Below, one piece after another: positions 1-10,980 of a DNA stretch of 64,000 bases. The stretch spans positions 50,915 to 114,914 of the forward strand of contig JAFUIS010000013.1 of the NCBI GenBank assembly GCA_017468365.1, written 5' to 3'. Origin of the DNA: Oscillospiraceae bacterium. Lineage in GTDB: Bacteria; Bacillota; Clostridia; Oscillospirales; Ruminococcaceae. Position numbers and translations under genes: made by a program. The notes below the pieces were generated by a model that saw only the letters and a program-made list of their open reading frames with translations, did no database searches and was not told the origin of the DNA. The first letter of the stretch is position 1. Each line of letters begins with the position of its first letter.

Positions 1-1
1 T

Positions 2-889
2 CTTAAAGGAAGCTGGAAAGCACTTATTGCCGCGGCCCTTGTCATGGCTTTTTCCGTAACCGCCTATGCAATCGGAACTATCACAACTTCTTATAAAACA
101 AAAGTTATTGATGGCGAAGGACTGTGGAAACTTTATTACGGCGATATTGAGGAAGCGGAATTCTATGAAATGACCGTTGAATATCAGCTTGAACCCCAAA
201 AGGTCAGCAAGGAATTTTATAATGACTGCGTCGCGGCGCTTAATTATGAATATGAAACTATTCGGTATACCTGTAAAGAACACGAGAACAAAGAGTTTGT
301 CCTTCCGGAAGGGGAAAAACTTTGGGCTTCGCTGGATTTTTATTTTGACGAAACAGATGAGAAAAACAATTATTCCGTTGATGAGCTGGAAGAATATATG
401 GGAATTGAATTCTGCCTTGGTGACGAAATAAGAGATGGAATAAACTATCTTGCAGAGAAAAGAAAAGCAAAAAAGACTTCGCTCTGGCCCTGCAGCATAA
501 GCATGACCGGTAAAAAGGTGAGCGAAGCCGAGGGTGGGTTTGTTCCTCTTTCTGCAACAATAAGCTTTATTGTGGATTACGACGGCAAAGGCAACTTTGT
601 TTACGCATATACCTATATCTCTCTTTCCGAAGAAAAAACAACCGCAACATCCGTCTGGAATTCCTATGAAAAAGAGGGAAAATGGAAGGAAAAAATCATA
701 AAAACCGATTCCGGAAAAGATATTTATTTCATCCATAATAGCCCCGAAAAAGGTTTCCGTTCAAGCGCAAAAGCCTTTTGGACCGAAGACGGAATCGGCT
801 ATGAAGTTTACGCCGCCATGGCCTACGACTGGGAACACAAAGCCGAAGCGGTAAAATATCTTAAACCTTTCATCGAAAATATTAAATAA
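2..889 (+). CDS. Secreted or membrane-anchored protein of unknown function, 5' end missing
   Basis: The reading frame is open from base 2, so the true start lies left of the window. The first visible residues (KGSWKALIAAALVMAFSV) form a basic patch followed by a hydrophobic helix, which looks like a membrane anchor or signal peptide with an unseen N-terminal part. The rest is about 270 residues, acidic and rich in aromatic residues, with no catalytic motif I recognise. Its C-terminal segment (GIGYEVYAAMAYDWEHKAEAV) resembles the DUF4367-like extracellular domains found on anti-sigma-factor-type proteins, but this is only an impression. An ATG at 44 exists, but starting there would cut the hydrophobic helix, so it is unlikely to be the start. 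A terminator follows at once. Confidence 0.7.
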   Translation, partial: LKGSWKALIAAALVMAFSVTAYAIGTITTSYKTKVIDGEGLWKLYYGDIEEAEFYEMTVEYQLEPQKVSKEFYNDCVAALNYEYETIRYTCKEHENKEFVLPEGEKLWASLDFYFDETDEKNNYSVDELEEYMGIEFCLGDEIRDGINYLAEKRKAKKTSLWPCSISMTGKKVSEAEGGFVPLSATISFIVDYDGKGNFVYAYTYISLSEEKTTATSVWNSYEKEGKWKEKIIKTDSGKDIYFIHNSPEKGFRSSAKAFWTEDGIGYEVYAAMAYDWEHKAEAVKYLKPFIENIK

Positions 890-936
890 TTTGCAACAAA
901 AAGTAAAATTTCGCCGAAATTCTACAAAAAGTAAAG

Positions 937-970
937 AAAAACCGCCGAAAACGGCGGTTTTTCTTTTTTT
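937..970. terminator. Bidirectional terminator between the first gene and spoVG
   Basis: A hairpin with ACCGCCG and CGGCGGT arms and an AAAA loop is flanked by A-run and T-run, so it can serve the rightward gene ending at 889 and the leftward spoVG ending at 969. Confidence 0.85.
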
Positions 971-1259
971 ATTCCAATTCAAATTCACTTTCCGCTTCAA
1001 GCTGGGCAAGGTGCTCGTCATAAGCCGCAAGAACGGCATCTTCCAAAAGCTTTCGTGCTTCGGGAGTAATGGGGTGAACTACGTCCCTGAAAATCCCGCC
1101 TTCGTCCTTTCTGCTGGGCATGGCAACAAAAAGCCGCTCCGGACCGGAAATAACTTTAAGGTCATGCACCGCAAGGTCGTGGTCAATGGTCACCGAAACA
1201 AGCGCCCTTAATCTTTCGTTTTCATAAATTTTTCTGATGCGAATATCCGTGATGTTCAT
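969..1259 (-). CDS. spoVG: Septation/sporulation regulator SpoVG
   Basis: This is a 96-residue protein that starts MNITDIRIRKI and is the usual length for SpoVG. In the family, SpoVG is a small site-specific DNA/RNA-binding regulator that affects asymmetric septation in sporulation and other processes. The conserved N-terminal strand, the central ALVSVTIDHDLAVHDLKVI segment and the FRDVVHPITPEAR motif are all present. I chose the ATG at 1259 because GGAGG lies about 9 bases upstream (1269-1273). A longer frame to 1340 has no such site. It is a single gene, divergent from murC, and ends in a shared terminator. Confidence 0.95.
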   Translation of the reverse strand: MNITDIRIRKIYENERLRALVSVTIDHDLAVHDLKVISGPERLFVAMPSRKDEGGIFRDVVHPITPEARKLLEDAVLAAYDEHLAQLEAESEFELE

Positions 1260-1422
1260 TTTAAAAATCCTCCGAAAATGTTTTGCAAAAGGATTATTGG
1301 AGCTTTTTTTATCTTTATGCGCCGCCTTTGAAAAAAACATGTTTCTTTTTTTCGCGATTGGTTGTATAATATATAAGGATTATTCTGCGGCAAAGCCGCA
1401 AACTGTGAAGGGGCGAAACGCT

Positions 1423-2790
<1,368 letters not shown>

Positions 2791-2803
2791 GGAGGACGAA
2801 AAG

Positions 2804-3193
2804 ATGAAACCCATTCCGAGACTTGCGGACGATATGAGAATTTATCTTGCTACCGAAAAAATGGAAAACCAGGAAATTCTCGAAACCCTTCTTGAAAGCA
2901 GGGAAGACTCCGAAGCCGCGCTTATGACTGCCCGCCAGAAAGTAAGCGATATTTTCATGAGCTATATCCTTCCCGCAGAAAAAGCCGCAAGAACCAACAA
3001 GCTTGACCACGACGGATTTTTTGCCCTTCTTCTCAAGCTTACCGAAAAATATCCCAAAGATTGGCGCGAGCTAAAAGGAAAATATAATGCCGACGGAATT
3101 ACAAAGCATGACGACCGTCTCGATGCAATGATCGATAAATACGAGGAACTCTCTACCGTTTTCCAGACCATGATCGACGAAGCGAAAGAATAA
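2804..3193 (+). CDS. Conserved-looking helical protein, function unknown
   Basis: A 129-residue, charged protein with a GGAGGA ribosome binding site (2791-2796). It is predicted almost entirely helical, with no signal peptide, cysteines or catalytic motif that I can name. Tight spacing to murC and a terminator right after it make it the second gene of a murC operon. I do not recognise the family, and a role linked to murC is inference from position only. Confidence 0.75.
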   Translation: MKPIPRLADDMRIYLATEKMENQEILETLLESREDSEAALMTARQKVSDIFMSYILPAEKAARTNKLDHDGFFALLLKLTEKYPKDWRELKGKYNADGITKHDDRLDAMIDKYEELSTVFQTMIDEAKE

Positions 3194-3208
3194 TTTGTGC
3201 CGAAAAAA

Positions 3209-3246
3209 CCAAAGGGAACGCCGTCTTCGGCGTTCCCTTGTTTGGT
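3209..3246 (+). terminator. Terminator of the murC operon
   Basis: A 12-bp perfect stem (AAGGGAACGCCG, TCTT loop) is followed by TTGTTT. It ends the murC-plus-unknown transcript. Confidence 0.8.
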
Positions 3247-3263
3247 TATAAAGAGGTGATTTC

Positions 3264-4007
3264 GTGAAAACCTATATAGATTCCATTGGAATCCACAACG
3301 ACATAGACGAAAATTCGTATCTGGCGCATCTTCCGGCGATTAATTTTCTTGCAAAAGGCGAAAAGCTGGATACTTCCGCTCCGGTAACGATTTTTGTGGG
3401 CGAAAACGGCACCGGAAAATCCACCCTTCTCGAAGGAATTGCCGCCGCCGTCGGATTCAACCCCGAAGGCGGATCGCGAAACTTTAATTTTTCTACGGAA
3501 AACACCCATTCAAAACTTTTCGAGTCCATAAGCTTTGTAATAAGAGCCTTTCCGAAGGACGGCTTTTTTCTCAGGGCGGAAAGTTTTTATAACGTTGCAA
3601 GCTATATTGACGAATTGGATAAAGGAATCGGCGGACCCAGAATAATTGACAGCTACGGCGGCGTTTCGCTTCACGAACAGTCCCACGGCGAAAGTTTTCT
3701 TTCCCTCATACTGAACAGGTTCTGCGGAAAAGGTCTTTACCTCATGGACGAGCCGGAAGCCGCACTTTCGCCCCAAAGCATAATGACTCTGATTGCGAAA
3801 ATGGGCGTGCTTATCGAAGAAGATTCCCAGTTCATAATTGCCACCCATTCTCCGATGTTAATGGCTTTTCCGGGGGCAAGGGTCTATGAATTTTCCGAAA
3901 GCGGTATAGAAGAAAAAGACTACCGCGAAACCGAGCATTTTCAGCTTATGAAAAGCTTTATGCAAAACCCCGAACGCATGATGAAATATATCCTTGAAGA
4001 TGAATGA
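3264..4007 (+). CDS. Solitary AAA/ABC-type ATPase
   Basis: A 247-residue soluble ATPase of the predicted-ATPase type (COG3910-like). Visible motifs are Walker A GENGTGKST (about residues 49-57), a signature-like stretch SHGES (about 147-151), Walker B LYLMDEPEAALSPQ (about 160-173) and the switch histidine in ATHSPML. There is no transmembrane part and no partner permease, so it is not a transporter subunit. Proteins of this build resemble RecF/SMC-like and OLD-like ATPases, but no nuclease domain is attached. The start is GTG at 3264 with AGAGGTGA upstream. The gene stands alone between two terminators. Its role is unknown. Confidence 0.85.
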   Translation: MKTYIDSIGIHNDIDENSYLAHLPAINFLAKGEKLDTSAPVTIFVGENGTGKSTLLEGIAAAVGFNPEGGSRNFNFSTENTHSKLFESISFVIRAFPKDGFFLRAESFYNVASYIDELDKGIGGPRIIDSYGGVSLHEQSHGESFLSLILNRFCGKGLYLMDEPEAALSPQSIMTLIAKMGVLIEEDSQFIIATHSPMLMAFPGARVYEFSESGIEEKDYRETEHFQLMKSFMQNPERMMKYILEDE

Positions 4008-4010
4008 CAA

Positions 4011-4043
4011 AAAAACCACCGCCCTTTGGGCGGTGGTTTTTAT
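4011..4043. terminator. Bidirectional terminator
   Basis: The stem AACCACCGCCC/GGGCGGTGGTT with a short TTT loop has an A-run on the left and a T-run on the right. It serves the ATPase gene and the leftward gene ending at 4057. Confidence 0.85.
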
Positions 4044-4056
4044 TTTCATAAAATTA

Positions 4057-4476
4057 TTATTCTTCCTCTTTTTCTTTTTCGACCATGGTCTCTGCGCCAA
4101 GAAGGAATTTGTCCGCAAAGGTAAGAAGATAGCCTTTTCCGGGTTCAAAATCCATGCCGGCAACTTCAAGGTTTACGTTGAAGTGGGGAATATTGATGCA
4201 CATTCCGCTCTGGGGTTCCGCAAAAACAAGGGTGCCTTCGCCGTAGCGGACGAATTTAAGAAGCACTTCCATGGTGTCGAGGATCTTGTAAAGAGGACAG
4301 GACGGCCAGTAATCGATATCATCGATGTTTGCATCATACATGCCGTGGTCGATCATGTCTTCAACAAGAAGAAAAACGGCGTTTTTGGTCGAGTCTGCGG
4401 TGATTCCGCGGACGATATTCGGGTGTTTGTTATAAAGAATAAGAGTACCCTCTTTAAGTTCGTCGGAAGGTTTCAT
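4057..4476 (-). CDS. Hypothetical protein downstream of prmA
   Basis: A 139-residue, acidic, soluble protein with an acidic C-terminal tail (EKEKEEE). It has a good AAAGGAG site and begins 27 bases after prmA, so it may be the last gene of the heat-shock operon. I see no known motif, signal peptide or membrane segment. Confidence 0.7.
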   Translation of the reverse strand: MKPSDELKEGTLILYNKHPNIVRGITADSTKNAVFLLVEDMIDHGMYDANIDDIDYWPSCPLYKILDTMEVLLKFVRYGEGTLVFAEPQSGMCINIPHFNVNLEVAGMDFEPGKGYLLTFADKFLLGAETMVEKEKEEE

Positions 4477-4503
4477 TTGTGTTTCTCCTTTCGGTGCTCA
4501 AAA

Positions 4504-5424
4504 TCAATAACGAAGCTTAATGGCTACCCAACCGCCATGCTCAAGCCTTTTTTCGGTGATAAAGCCTGCTTCGTGACAAGCGTTTTCAACCTCGTCTGCG
4601 CGGGTATCGATGATTCCGGAAACGATGAGCACGCCGCCTTTGAGGAGATAATTTTTAACGGTGCTCAAAAGTCTGATGATGATGTCCGCAACGATGTTTG
4701 CAGTAACTATCTCAAACTGTCCGTGAACTTTGTCGGTAAGGTCGCCGCAAACGAATTCGGTCCTGTCCGAAACCTCGTTGATTTCTGCGTTTTCGTTTGC
4801 AACTTTTACCGCAACGGGGTCGATGTCAACGCCCAGTGCGGAAGGTGCGCCGAGAAGAACGCCGCCGACGGAAAGGATTCCGCTTCCGGTGCCGACGTCA
4901 AGAATGCGTGTCTCGGGGGTGACGCATTCTTCAAGGAGTTCAAGGCAAAGGCGGGTGGTGTCATGGGTGCCGGTGCCGAAAGCCATGCCCGGGTCAAGAC
5001 GCATCTGAACGTCGTTGCCGCTGGGGGTGTATTCTTCCCAGGAAGGGGTGACGACAATGCGTTTTCCGATGCGCTGGGTGTGATAATACTGTTTCCAGTT
5101 GTTTGCCCAGTCTTCTTCGTTTACGCCGACAACGGTTATTTCATGTTCAATGCCCTCTGCTTCAAGACGTGCGTTGATGAATTCAACGCATTCAAGAGCG
5201 GCCTTTTCCTGTTTGATATAAACGTGGATAAGGGAATGAGTGCGGTCGCGGTCAAGAAGTTCCTGCTCGATAAGGTCAACGTGGGCTATGTTCCATACAA
5301 CGTTTTCAAGGTCGCTGTAATCCTCGACATAAATTCCCATGTCGGCAATAACGGTGCAAATGTCGCTTGCACGTGCAGTATCTTCGGTTTTAACTTTTAC
5401 TGTAAGCTCGTTCCAGGTTTCCAT
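4504..5424 (-). CDS. prmA: Ribosomal protein L11 methyltransferase
   Basis: PrmA uses S-adenosylmethionine to methylate ribosomal protein L11. The 306-residue protein has the family's N-terminal substrate-recognition domain and a C-terminal Rossmann methyltransferase domain. Visible motifs are MRLDPGMAFGTGTHDTT, LDVGTGSGILS (SAM-binding motif I), GVDIDPVAV (acidic residue for the ribose) and ANIVADII. It begins one base after the dnaJ stop, with AGGGAG inside the dnaJ end, so translation is probably coupled. hrcA-grpE-dnaK-dnaJ-prmA is the common Firmicutes order. Confidence 0.96.
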   Translation of the reverse strand: METWNELTVKVKTEDTARASDICTVIADMGIYVEDYSDLENVVWNIAHVDLIEQELLDRDRTHSLIHVYIKQEKAALECVEFINARLEAEGIEHEITVVGVNEEDWANNWKQYYHTQRIGKRIVVTPSWEEYTPSGNDVQMRLDPGMAFGTGTHDTTRLCLELLEECVTPETRILDVGTGSGILSVGGVLLGAPSALGVDIDPVAVKVANENAEINEVSDRTEFVCGDLTDKVHGQFEIVTANIVADIIIRLLSTVKNYLLKGGVLIVSGIIDTRADEVENACHEAGFITEKRLEHGGWVAIKLRY

Positions 5425-5425
5425 T

Positions 5426-6592
5426 TTAATCTCCCTTGAATGCGTCTTTTATTTTATCGAAGAAACTTTTGCGTTTGGCATAGTTTTTATCTCCGGTGGA
5501 GGAATCGAAGTCTTTAAGAAGGTCTTTCTGCTTGGAAGAAAGGTTGGTGGGAACTTCGATGTTTACTTTTACGTACTGGTCGCCGCGTCCGCGGTTGTTA
5601 ACGTAGGGAACACCTTTGTTGCGAAGGCGGAAGGTGGTTCCCGGCTGAGTTCCTTCGGGAACATTGTAAGAAACCTTTCCGTCAATGGTGGGAACGATTA
5701 TCTCGTCACCGAGAACGGCCTGGGCATATGTTATCGGAACGTCAACCCAGATATCGAATCCCTCGCGCTGGAAGATGGGGTCTTCCCTGACAAGAACGGT
5801 GACGTTAAGGTCGCCGGTGGGACCGCCGTTGGTGCCTTCGTCGCCCTGTCCGCGAACCACAAAAGTCTGGCCGTTGTCAATGCCTGCGGGAATATCAACG
5901 GTTATCTTTCTGCTGTGGCGAACTCTTCCCATGCCGTTGCAGGATTTGCAGGGGTCGTTTATGACTTTGCCCTTACCGCCGCAGCGGGGACATGCCTTAA
6001 CGGTCTGGATAACGCCGAAAGGACTGCGCTGCTGAACTCTTACCTGACCGCTGCCGCCGCAATCGGGACAGGTTTCGGGCGAAGTGCCTGCTTTTGCGCC
6101 GGTTCCTCCGCAATCCGCACAACGTTCAAGGCGCTGAATGGGAATATCCTTTTTACAGCCCTTCACAGCCTCCATGAAGGAAAGCTGGATGCGTACCTGA
6201 ACGTCGTTGCCGCGAATAGGACCGTTGGGATTGCGGGTCTTTGTGGAGCCTCCGAAACCGAAACCGCTGAAAATATCGCCGAAGATATCGTTGAAATCGC
6301 CGAAATCTCCGTGGGCATACTGCTGATATCTTTCATATCCGCCCTGACCGCCGCCGTAGGAAGGATCGACTCCGGCGTGGCCGAATTGGTCATAACGGGA
6401 ACGTTTCTGTTTATCTGAAAGGACTTCGTAGGCTTCGCCTACTTCCTTGAATTTGGCTTCTGCGGTTTTATCATCCGGGTTAAGGTCCGGGTGATATTTT
6501 TTTGCCATTTTGCGGTAGGCCTTTTTTATTTCGTCATCGCTTGCGCCTTTTTCAACGCCGAGGACTTCATAATAATCGCGCTTATCCGCCAT
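5426..6592 (-). CDS. dnaJ: Chaperone protein DnaJ
   Basis: The Hsp40 co-chaperone that delivers substrates to DnaK and stimulates its ATPase. The 388-residue protein has a J domain with HPD (about residues 34-36), a glycine/phenylalanine-rich stretch ([19 protein letters not shown]), four CxxCxGxG-type zinc motifs ([32 protein letters not shown]) and the C-terminal peptide-binding barrels. It is a full-length type I DnaJ. An inverted repeat separates it from dnaK and may lower its expression relative to dnaK. Confidence 0.98.
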   Translation of the reverse strand: MADKRDYYEVLGVEKGASDDEIKKAYRKMAKKYHPDLNPDDKTAEAKFKEVGEAYEVLSDKQKRSRYDQFGHAGVDPSYGGGQGGYERYQQYAHGDFGDFNDIFGDIFSGFGFGGSTKTRNPNGPIRGNDVQVRIQLSFMEAVKGCKKDIPIQRLERCADCGGTGAKAGTSPETCPDCGGSGQVRVQQRSPFGVIQTVKACPRCGGKGKVINDPCKSCNGMGRVRHSRKITVDIPAGIDNGQTFVVRGQGDEGTNGGPTGDLNVTVLVREDPIFQREGFDIWVDVPITYAQAVLGDEIIVPTIDGKVSYNVPEGTQPGTTFRLRNKGVPYVNNRGRGDQYVKVNIEVPTNLSSKQKDLLKDFDSSTGDKNYAKRKSFFDKIKDAFKGD

Positions 6593-6628
6593 TTTTGCAC
6601 CACCTTACTTTTCTGTGTGTATAGCACT

Positions 6629-6660
6629 TTCTGCGCAGAGGAAAAACCCCCTGCGCAGAA
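6629..6660 (-). repeat. Inverted repeat between dnaK and dnaJ
   Basis: Perfect 10-bp arms (TTCTGCGCAG and CTGCGCAGAA) are separated by 12 bases. On the transcribed strand it has no clean U-run, so it looks like an mRNA processing or stability hairpin, or a weak attenuator, not a full terminator. Confidence 0.6.
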
Positions 6661-6688
6661 GGAAAGATCATCTGATTATGCGGTTTTA

Positions 6689-8536
6689 TCAAACCTCTTT
6701 GTAATCTGCGTCAACATAACCGTCGTCGCCGCCGTGGTTTCCGCAATCACCGCAGTTTCCGTCACAACCGGGCTGTGCACCCATGTTGGGATCGCCGCCC
6801 TGGTTTGCCTGCTGGTAAACTTTTGCGGAAACTTCATAGAATTTTTCTTCAAGAGCTTTCTGTTTTGCCTTGATGTCTTCGATGTTGTCGCCTTTAAGAG
6901 CTTCTTTAAGGTCGCCTATTTTTGCTTCAAGACCGGATTTATCGTCTGCACCAAGTTTGTCGCCAAGGTCTTTGATGGTCTTTTCAGACTGATATACCAT
7001 CTGGTCTGCAGCGTTTCTGGTGTCGATCTCTTCACGGTGTTTTTTGTCCTCTGCAGCAAACTGCTCGGCTTCTTTAACAGCTTTTTCGATATCCTCTTTG
7101 CTCATGTTGGTGGAAGAGGTGATGGTGATGTGCTGTTCTTTGCCGGTGCCAAGGTCTTTTGCGCTTACGTGAACGATGCCGTTTGCGTCGATGTCGAAGG
7201 TTACTTCAATCTGCGGAATACCTCTGGGAGCGGGCATGATGCCGTCAAGATGGAACATACCGAGGGTCTTGTTGTCTCTTGCCATTTCGCGTTCACCCTG
7301 AAGAACGTGGATCTCAACGGAGGTCTGGCCGTCTGCAGCGGTGGAGAAGATCTGGGATTTTTTAGCGGGAATGGTGGTGTTTCTGTCGATGATCTTGGTG
7401 AAAACTCCGCCAAGGGTCTCAAGACCAAGGGAAAGAGGAGTTACGTCAAGAAGAACAAGACCTTTTACTTCGCCGGAAAGAACGCCGCCCTGAATTGCTG
7501 CACCGATTGCAACGCATTCGTCGGGGTTGATGCCTTTGAAAGGATCTTTGCCGGTGATGTTTTTAACTGCTTCCTGAACAGCGGGAATTCTGGAAGAACC
7601 GCCGACGAGAAGGATTTTGTCAAGGTCAGAGGCTTTAAGGCCTGCGTCGGAAAGTGCCTGGCGAACCGGTCCCATGGTTGCTTCAACAAGGTCTGCGGTG
7701 AGTTCGTTGAATTTTGCTCTGGAAACATTTACGTCAAGGTGTTTCGGGCCGGTTGCATCAGCAGTGATGAAGGGAAGGTTTACGTTTGCCTGGGTCATGC
7801 CGGAAAGCTCGATTTTGCATTTTTCAGCAGCTTCTTTAAGTCTCTGCATTGCCATTTTGTCGCTGCGAAGATCGATGCCGTTTTCCATTTTGAACTGGTC
7901 TGCAAGATAGTTGATAAGTCTGTCATCAAAGTCGTCGCCGCCGAGACGGTTGTTACCTGCGGTTGCAAGAACTTCCTGAATGCCGTCGCCCATTTCGATG
8001 ATGGAAACGTCGAAGGTACCGCCGCCAAGGTCATAAACCATGATTTTCTGGTCGTCTTCTTTGTCTGCGCCGTAAGCAAGAGCTGCTGCGGTGGGTTCGT
8101 TGATGATACGTTTTACTTCAAGACCTGCGATTTTGCCTGCGTCTTTGGTTGCCTGGCGCTGTGCGTCGGTGAAGTATGCGGGAACGGTGATAACAGCTTC
8201 GGTTACGGGTTCGCCAAGGTAAGCTTCAGCGTCTGCTTTAAGTTTCTGAAGTACCATCGCGGAAATTTCCTGAGGAGTATAACCTTTGCCGTCGATGTTT
8301 ACTTTGTAATCGCTTCCCATGTGACGTTTGATGGAAGTGACGGTTCTTTCAGGGTTGGTTACAGCCTGGCGTTTTGCAGCCTGACCGACAACGCGTTCAC
8401 CGGTTTTGGAAAAACCGACAACGGAAGGGGTGGTTCTTGCACCTTCGGGGTTGGGGATAACGACTGCTTCGCCTGCTTCCATAACAGCTACGCAAGAGTT
8501 GGTAGTACCAAGGTCAATACCGATAATTTTTGCCAT
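6689..8536 (-). CDS. dnaK: Chaperone protein DnaK (Hsp70)
   Basis: ATP-driven Hsp70 chaperone, 615 residues from the chosen start. Visible are the phosphate loop [13 protein letters not shown], the [11 protein letters not shown] loop, the [12 protein letters not shown] segment, the linker [11 protein letters not shown] and an acidic, glycine-rich tail. The tail is unusual in holding CDGNCGDCG, a small cysteine cluster. I chose ATG at 8536 because GGAGG lies 8 bases upstream. A frame five codons longer would start on top of that site. It sits between grpE and dnaJ. Confidence 0.98.
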   Translation of the reverse strand: MAKIIGIDLGTTNSCVAVMEAGEAVVIPNPEGARTTPSVVGFSKTGERVVGQAAKRQAVTNPERTVTSIKRHMGSDYKVNIDGKGYTPQEISAMVLQKLKADAEAYLGEPVTEAVITVPAYFTDAQRQATKDAGKIAGLEVKRIINEPTAAALAYGADKEDDQKIMVYDLGGGTFDVSIIEMGDGIQEVLATAGNNRLGGDDFDDRLINYLADQFKMENGIDLRSDKMAMQRLKEAAEKCKIELSGMTQANVNLPFITADATGPKHLDVNVSRAKFNELTADLVEATMGPVRQALSDAGLKASDLDKILLVGGSSRIPAVQEAVKNITGKDPFKGINPDECVAIGAAIQGGVLSGEVKGLVLLDVTPLSLGLETLGGVFTKIIDRNTTIPAKKSQIFSTAADGQTSVEIHVLQGEREMARDNKTLGMFHLDGIMPAPRGIPQIEVTFDIDANGIVHVSAKDLGTGKEQHITITSSTNMSKEDIEKAVKEAEQFAAEDKKHREEIDTRNAADQMVYQSEKTIKDLGDKLGADDKSGLEAKIGDLKEALKGDNIEDIKAKQKALEEKFYEVSAKVYQQANQGGDPNMGAQPGCDGNCGDCGNHGGDDGYVDADYKEV

Positions 8537-8609
8537 AATATATTCCTCCAATAATGATAAGATTTAACAAGTTCGACTATTTAAAAGGTTTTGCCTGTTT
8601 TGACTTTTT

Positions 8610-9125
8610 TCAGTTTGCTACGGTTACCATGCTGAAGCGGATAACTTTGTCGCCGAGCATATAACCTTTTCTGTAACAATCGGTTATGGTGTTTTCTTCA
8701 TAAGCGGGATCTTCGGTGTGCATAACAGCTTCGTGGAAGTTGGGGTCAAACTGTTCGCCCACGTCGGGAATGGCTTTAACGCCCATTCCGTCGAAAACCT
8801 CTTTAAGGGTGTTTTGGATAAGGCTGATGCCCTTTTTGAATTCCTCGTCCTTACATTCATAGTTAAGAGCTCTTTCAAAGCTGTCAAGAACGGGAAGAAG
8901 CTTTTTAACGGTGTCAGCGGTGGCGTCGCCGTAAATGGCGTCCTTTTCACGCTGGCTGCGTTTGCGGAAGTTGTCATATTCCGCAAGAGTGCGAAGGTGG
9001 TTGTTATAAAGCTCGTCTTTTTCGGCTTTCAGCGCTTCAAGTTCCGCTTTAAGCGCGTCGAGTTCGGAAACCTCGGTGGTTTCGGTCTGCTGTTCTTCTG
9101 TGGGGGTTACTTTTTCTTTATCCAT
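8610..9125 (-). CDS. grpE: Nucleotide exchange factor GrpE
   Basis: GrpE releases ADP from DnaK. The 171-residue protein has a long N-terminal coiled coil (LDALKAELEALKAEKDELYN), the conserved LAEYDNFRKRSQREK helix, and the C-terminal beta domain ending in GYMLGDKVIRFSMVTV. GTG 9134, ATG 9131 and ATG 9125 are all in frame. AGGTGA lies just ahead of the last, which gives the better spacing. The gene overlaps the end of hrcA by 8 bases, which suggests coupling. Confidence 0.96.
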   Translation of the reverse strand: MDKEKVTPTEEQQTETTEVSELDALKAELEALKAEKDELYNNHLRTLAEYDNFRKRSQREKDAIYGDATADTVKKLLPVLDSFERALNYECKDEEFKKGISLIQNTLKEVFDGMGVKAIPDVGEQFDPNFHEAVMHTEDPAYEENTITDCYRKGYMLGDKVIRFSMVTVAN

Positions 9126-10164
9126 TTTCATCACCTGTTTTTCTCTGATATGTTATAGAAAGCAGTGTGCCGAGTTTTTCAGCAAAATATTCAAGATGGG
9201 GAATAAGCCTTGAATAGTCCATTCTTACGGGACCTATAAGTCCGATGGTTCCGCAATCGTTTTCGCCGATGTTGAACCTTGCAACAAGAAGCGAACTTCC
9301 CATAAGCTGCGAAAGGCTGTTTTCTTTTCCGATAAAAACCGTGACGCCGGAAGGATTGTTTCCGATTACCGGTCCAAGTTCATCGCGCTTCGAAATAAGT
9401 TTCATTATTTCAAGCGCCCTGTCGGAATATTCATTGTAAGTCAAAAGCTTTTCGCGTCCGCCAAGGTAATACTGTCCGTCATAAACCTCTTTGCAAAGTT
9501 CATAAATTCCGACGATGAGCGGATTGAAAACGTTCGAGTAATCACCAAGCTGAACAGAAACGGCGGTAACGAATTCCGCGCTTATGTCTTTAAGGGTGTG
9601 TCCGCAAAAACGGTCGTTTGCAAATTTGCGGAAAAAATCCGCGATTCCGGTGTTCACCCTGAAACCAAGGCGGCAGACCTTGCTTTTTACAACGCCGTTG
9701 GAAGCAATGACCAGAAGTACCACCGTGCTTTCATCCGCAGGAACAATGTCGATATGTTCAACGGTGACGTAATGTGGGGTGGTGGTCATGGCGACCGTTG
9801 CGCAGCCGGTGTATTCCGCAAGGGCTTCGGCAGCGTCTGCAAGAAGCTTATCCGGGTCCGGGTCACCGATGTTGAAAAGAGCATCGATGCCGTCCTTTTC
9901 GTCCTCGGTAAGAGGTTTTACCCTCATAAGTCCGTCGATATAGGCTCTGTAACCGAGGTGGGAAGGAATCCTTCCTGCGGAAGTGTGGGGCTGTTCAAGA
10001 AAACCCATTTCAAAAAGCGCGGCCATTTCGTTTCTTACCGTTGCGGGTGAAACGCAGATTCCCGGAAATTCCGAAAGGGTCTTTGAACCCACCGGTTCGC
10101 CGGTGCGGATATAAGTTTCAACGATGGCTGAAAGGATTCGTTTTTTTCTGTCGTCAAATCTCAT
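9118..10164 (-). CDS. hrcA: Heat-inducible transcription repressor HrcA
   Basis: HrcA binds CIRCE and represses class I heat-shock genes, with activity tuned by GroEL in known species. The 348-residue protein has an N-terminal winged helix (RKKRILSAIVETYIRTGEPVG, then SPATVRNEMAALFEMGFL), the conserved HTSAGRIPS motif, and a C-terminal GAF-like region with GPVRMDYSRL. It is the first gene of the operon. CIRCE lies about 30 bases upstream of its start, so it should repress itself. Confidence 0.97.
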   Translation of the reverse strand: MRFDDRKKRILSAIVETYIRTGEPVGSKTLSEFPGICVSPATVRNEMAALFEMGFLEQPHTSAGRIPSHLGYRAYIDGLMRVKPLTEDEKDGIDALFNIGDPDPDKLLADAAEALAEYTGCATVAMTTTPHYVTVEHIDIVPADESTVVLLVIASNGVVKSKVCRLGFRVNTGIADFFRKFANDRFCGHTLKDISAEFVTAVSVQLGDYSNVFNPLIVGIYELCKEVYDGQYYLGGREKLLTYNEYSDRALEIMKLISKRDELGPVIGNNPSGVTVFIGKENSLSQLMGSSLLVARFNIGENDCGTIGLIGPVRMDYSRLIPHLEYFAEKLGTLLSITYQRKTGDENG

Positions 10165-10194
10165 TTTTCTGCCGCGCCTCCTTTGATTCTTCTT

Positions 10195-10221
10195 TTAGCA
10201 CTCATCTCTTACGAGTGCCAA
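10195..10221 (-). promoter_or_regulatory. CIRCE operator
   Basis: TTAGCACTC, nine bases, GAGTGCCAA. This matches the CIRCE consensus TTAGCACTC-N9-GAGTGCTAA with one changed base. It sits just downstream of the hrcA promoter. Confidence 0.95.
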
Positions 10222-10228
10222 CAACTAT

Positions 10229-10256
10229 ATTATACATATATTTTTCCCTCTGTCAA
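10229..10256 (-). promoter_or_regulatory. SigA-type promoter of the hrcA operon
   Basis: Perfect TTGACA (10251-10256) and TATAAT (10229-10234) are 16 bases apart on the minus strand. The predicted start lies at the edge of CIRCE, as expected for HrcA repression. Confidence 0.9.
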
Positions 10257-10370
10257 GGGAAAACACAAAATATTCACAAATTTTTTAGCACTTTCTTCAT
10301 TAGTCTGCTAATTACGTCGAAAATTATACCTTTTTCAAAGAATTATTTATATATAATTCCTTATTTAATA

Positions 10371-10402
10371 AAAAAAGCCGGGTCCAAAAAGGACCCGGCT
10401 TT
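10371..10402 (-). terminator. Terminator of the lipoprotein gene
   Basis: Perfect 10-bp stem AGCCGGGTCC/GGACCCGGCT with a five-base loop and a T-run on the minus strand. Confidence 0.88.
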
Positions 10403-10419
10403 GCGGTTCATATTAAAAA

Positions 10420-10980
10420 TCATTCGCCGTCTTTAACTTCTTCTTCGGTAACAATAAGCTCGCCGCCGTAGTTTTCCTTGTTGTCGCGCTTGCTTACAAT
10501 ACCGTCGGAAATTTCATACATCTCTTCTTCTGCAAGTTTGTTGTCGCAGGTGAATTCGGCAAAGACCTGATAATTGTTTCCCTCGGAATCGTAATAATAA
10601 GAGGAAATACGGTAAGTGGAACCGTTGGTAAGCTTATCGGTATAAAGAGAAATATCGTATTCCATTCTGCTTTCGGTTTCGGGATCAATTCCGTGGCTGT
10701 AAATGGTGATAAACGAAACTTCCTCGGGGTTTCCCACAACGTACCATTCGCCGTCGTTTCCAAGCTCATGAAGCTGGAAAGTATCGTGGAAGAACATCAT
10801 TTCGTCACAGCTGTTTTCCCAAACGCAGAAAACCTTTTTTTCGTCGCTGAAATAATATTTATACTCGGTTTTAAAGCTTACGCCTTCACTGGTTTCTTCA
10901 TAATAAGATTCTGCTTTCTGCTTGCTGCAGCCGGAAAGAAGCAAAACAACGCAAAGAAGCATGATTAAAAGTTTTTTCAA
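10420..10980 (-). CDS. Lipoprotein of unknown function
   Basis: A 186-residue secreted lipoprotein. The N-terminus is a basic start (KK), a hydrophobic core and the lipobox LLSGC (Cys about 19), so it would be anchored to the outer face of the membrane. The mature part is acidic and aromatic, rich in Tyr and Asp/Glu, with no known motif. The start appears to be TTG at 10980 with AAGGGA upstream. An ATG six codons later would keep only part of the signal peptide. It is monocistronic, with TATAAT-like sequence near 11020 and a strong terminator. Confidence 0.82.
   Translation of the reverse strand: MKKLLIMLLCVVLLLSGCSKQKAESYYEETSEGVSFKTEYKYYFSDEKKVFCVWENSCDEMMFFHDTFQLHELGNDGEWYVVGNPEEVSFITIYSHGIDPETESRMEYDISLYTDKLTNGSTYRISSYYYDSEGNNYQVFAEFTCDNKLAEEEMYEISDGIVSKRDNKENYGGELIVTEEEVKDGE

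Noticed and set aside
6491-8554. A 687-codon open frame opposite dnaK
   Set aside because: Same cause: an antisense shadow of a highly biased gene. Its translation is low-complexity and rich in Cys and Phe.
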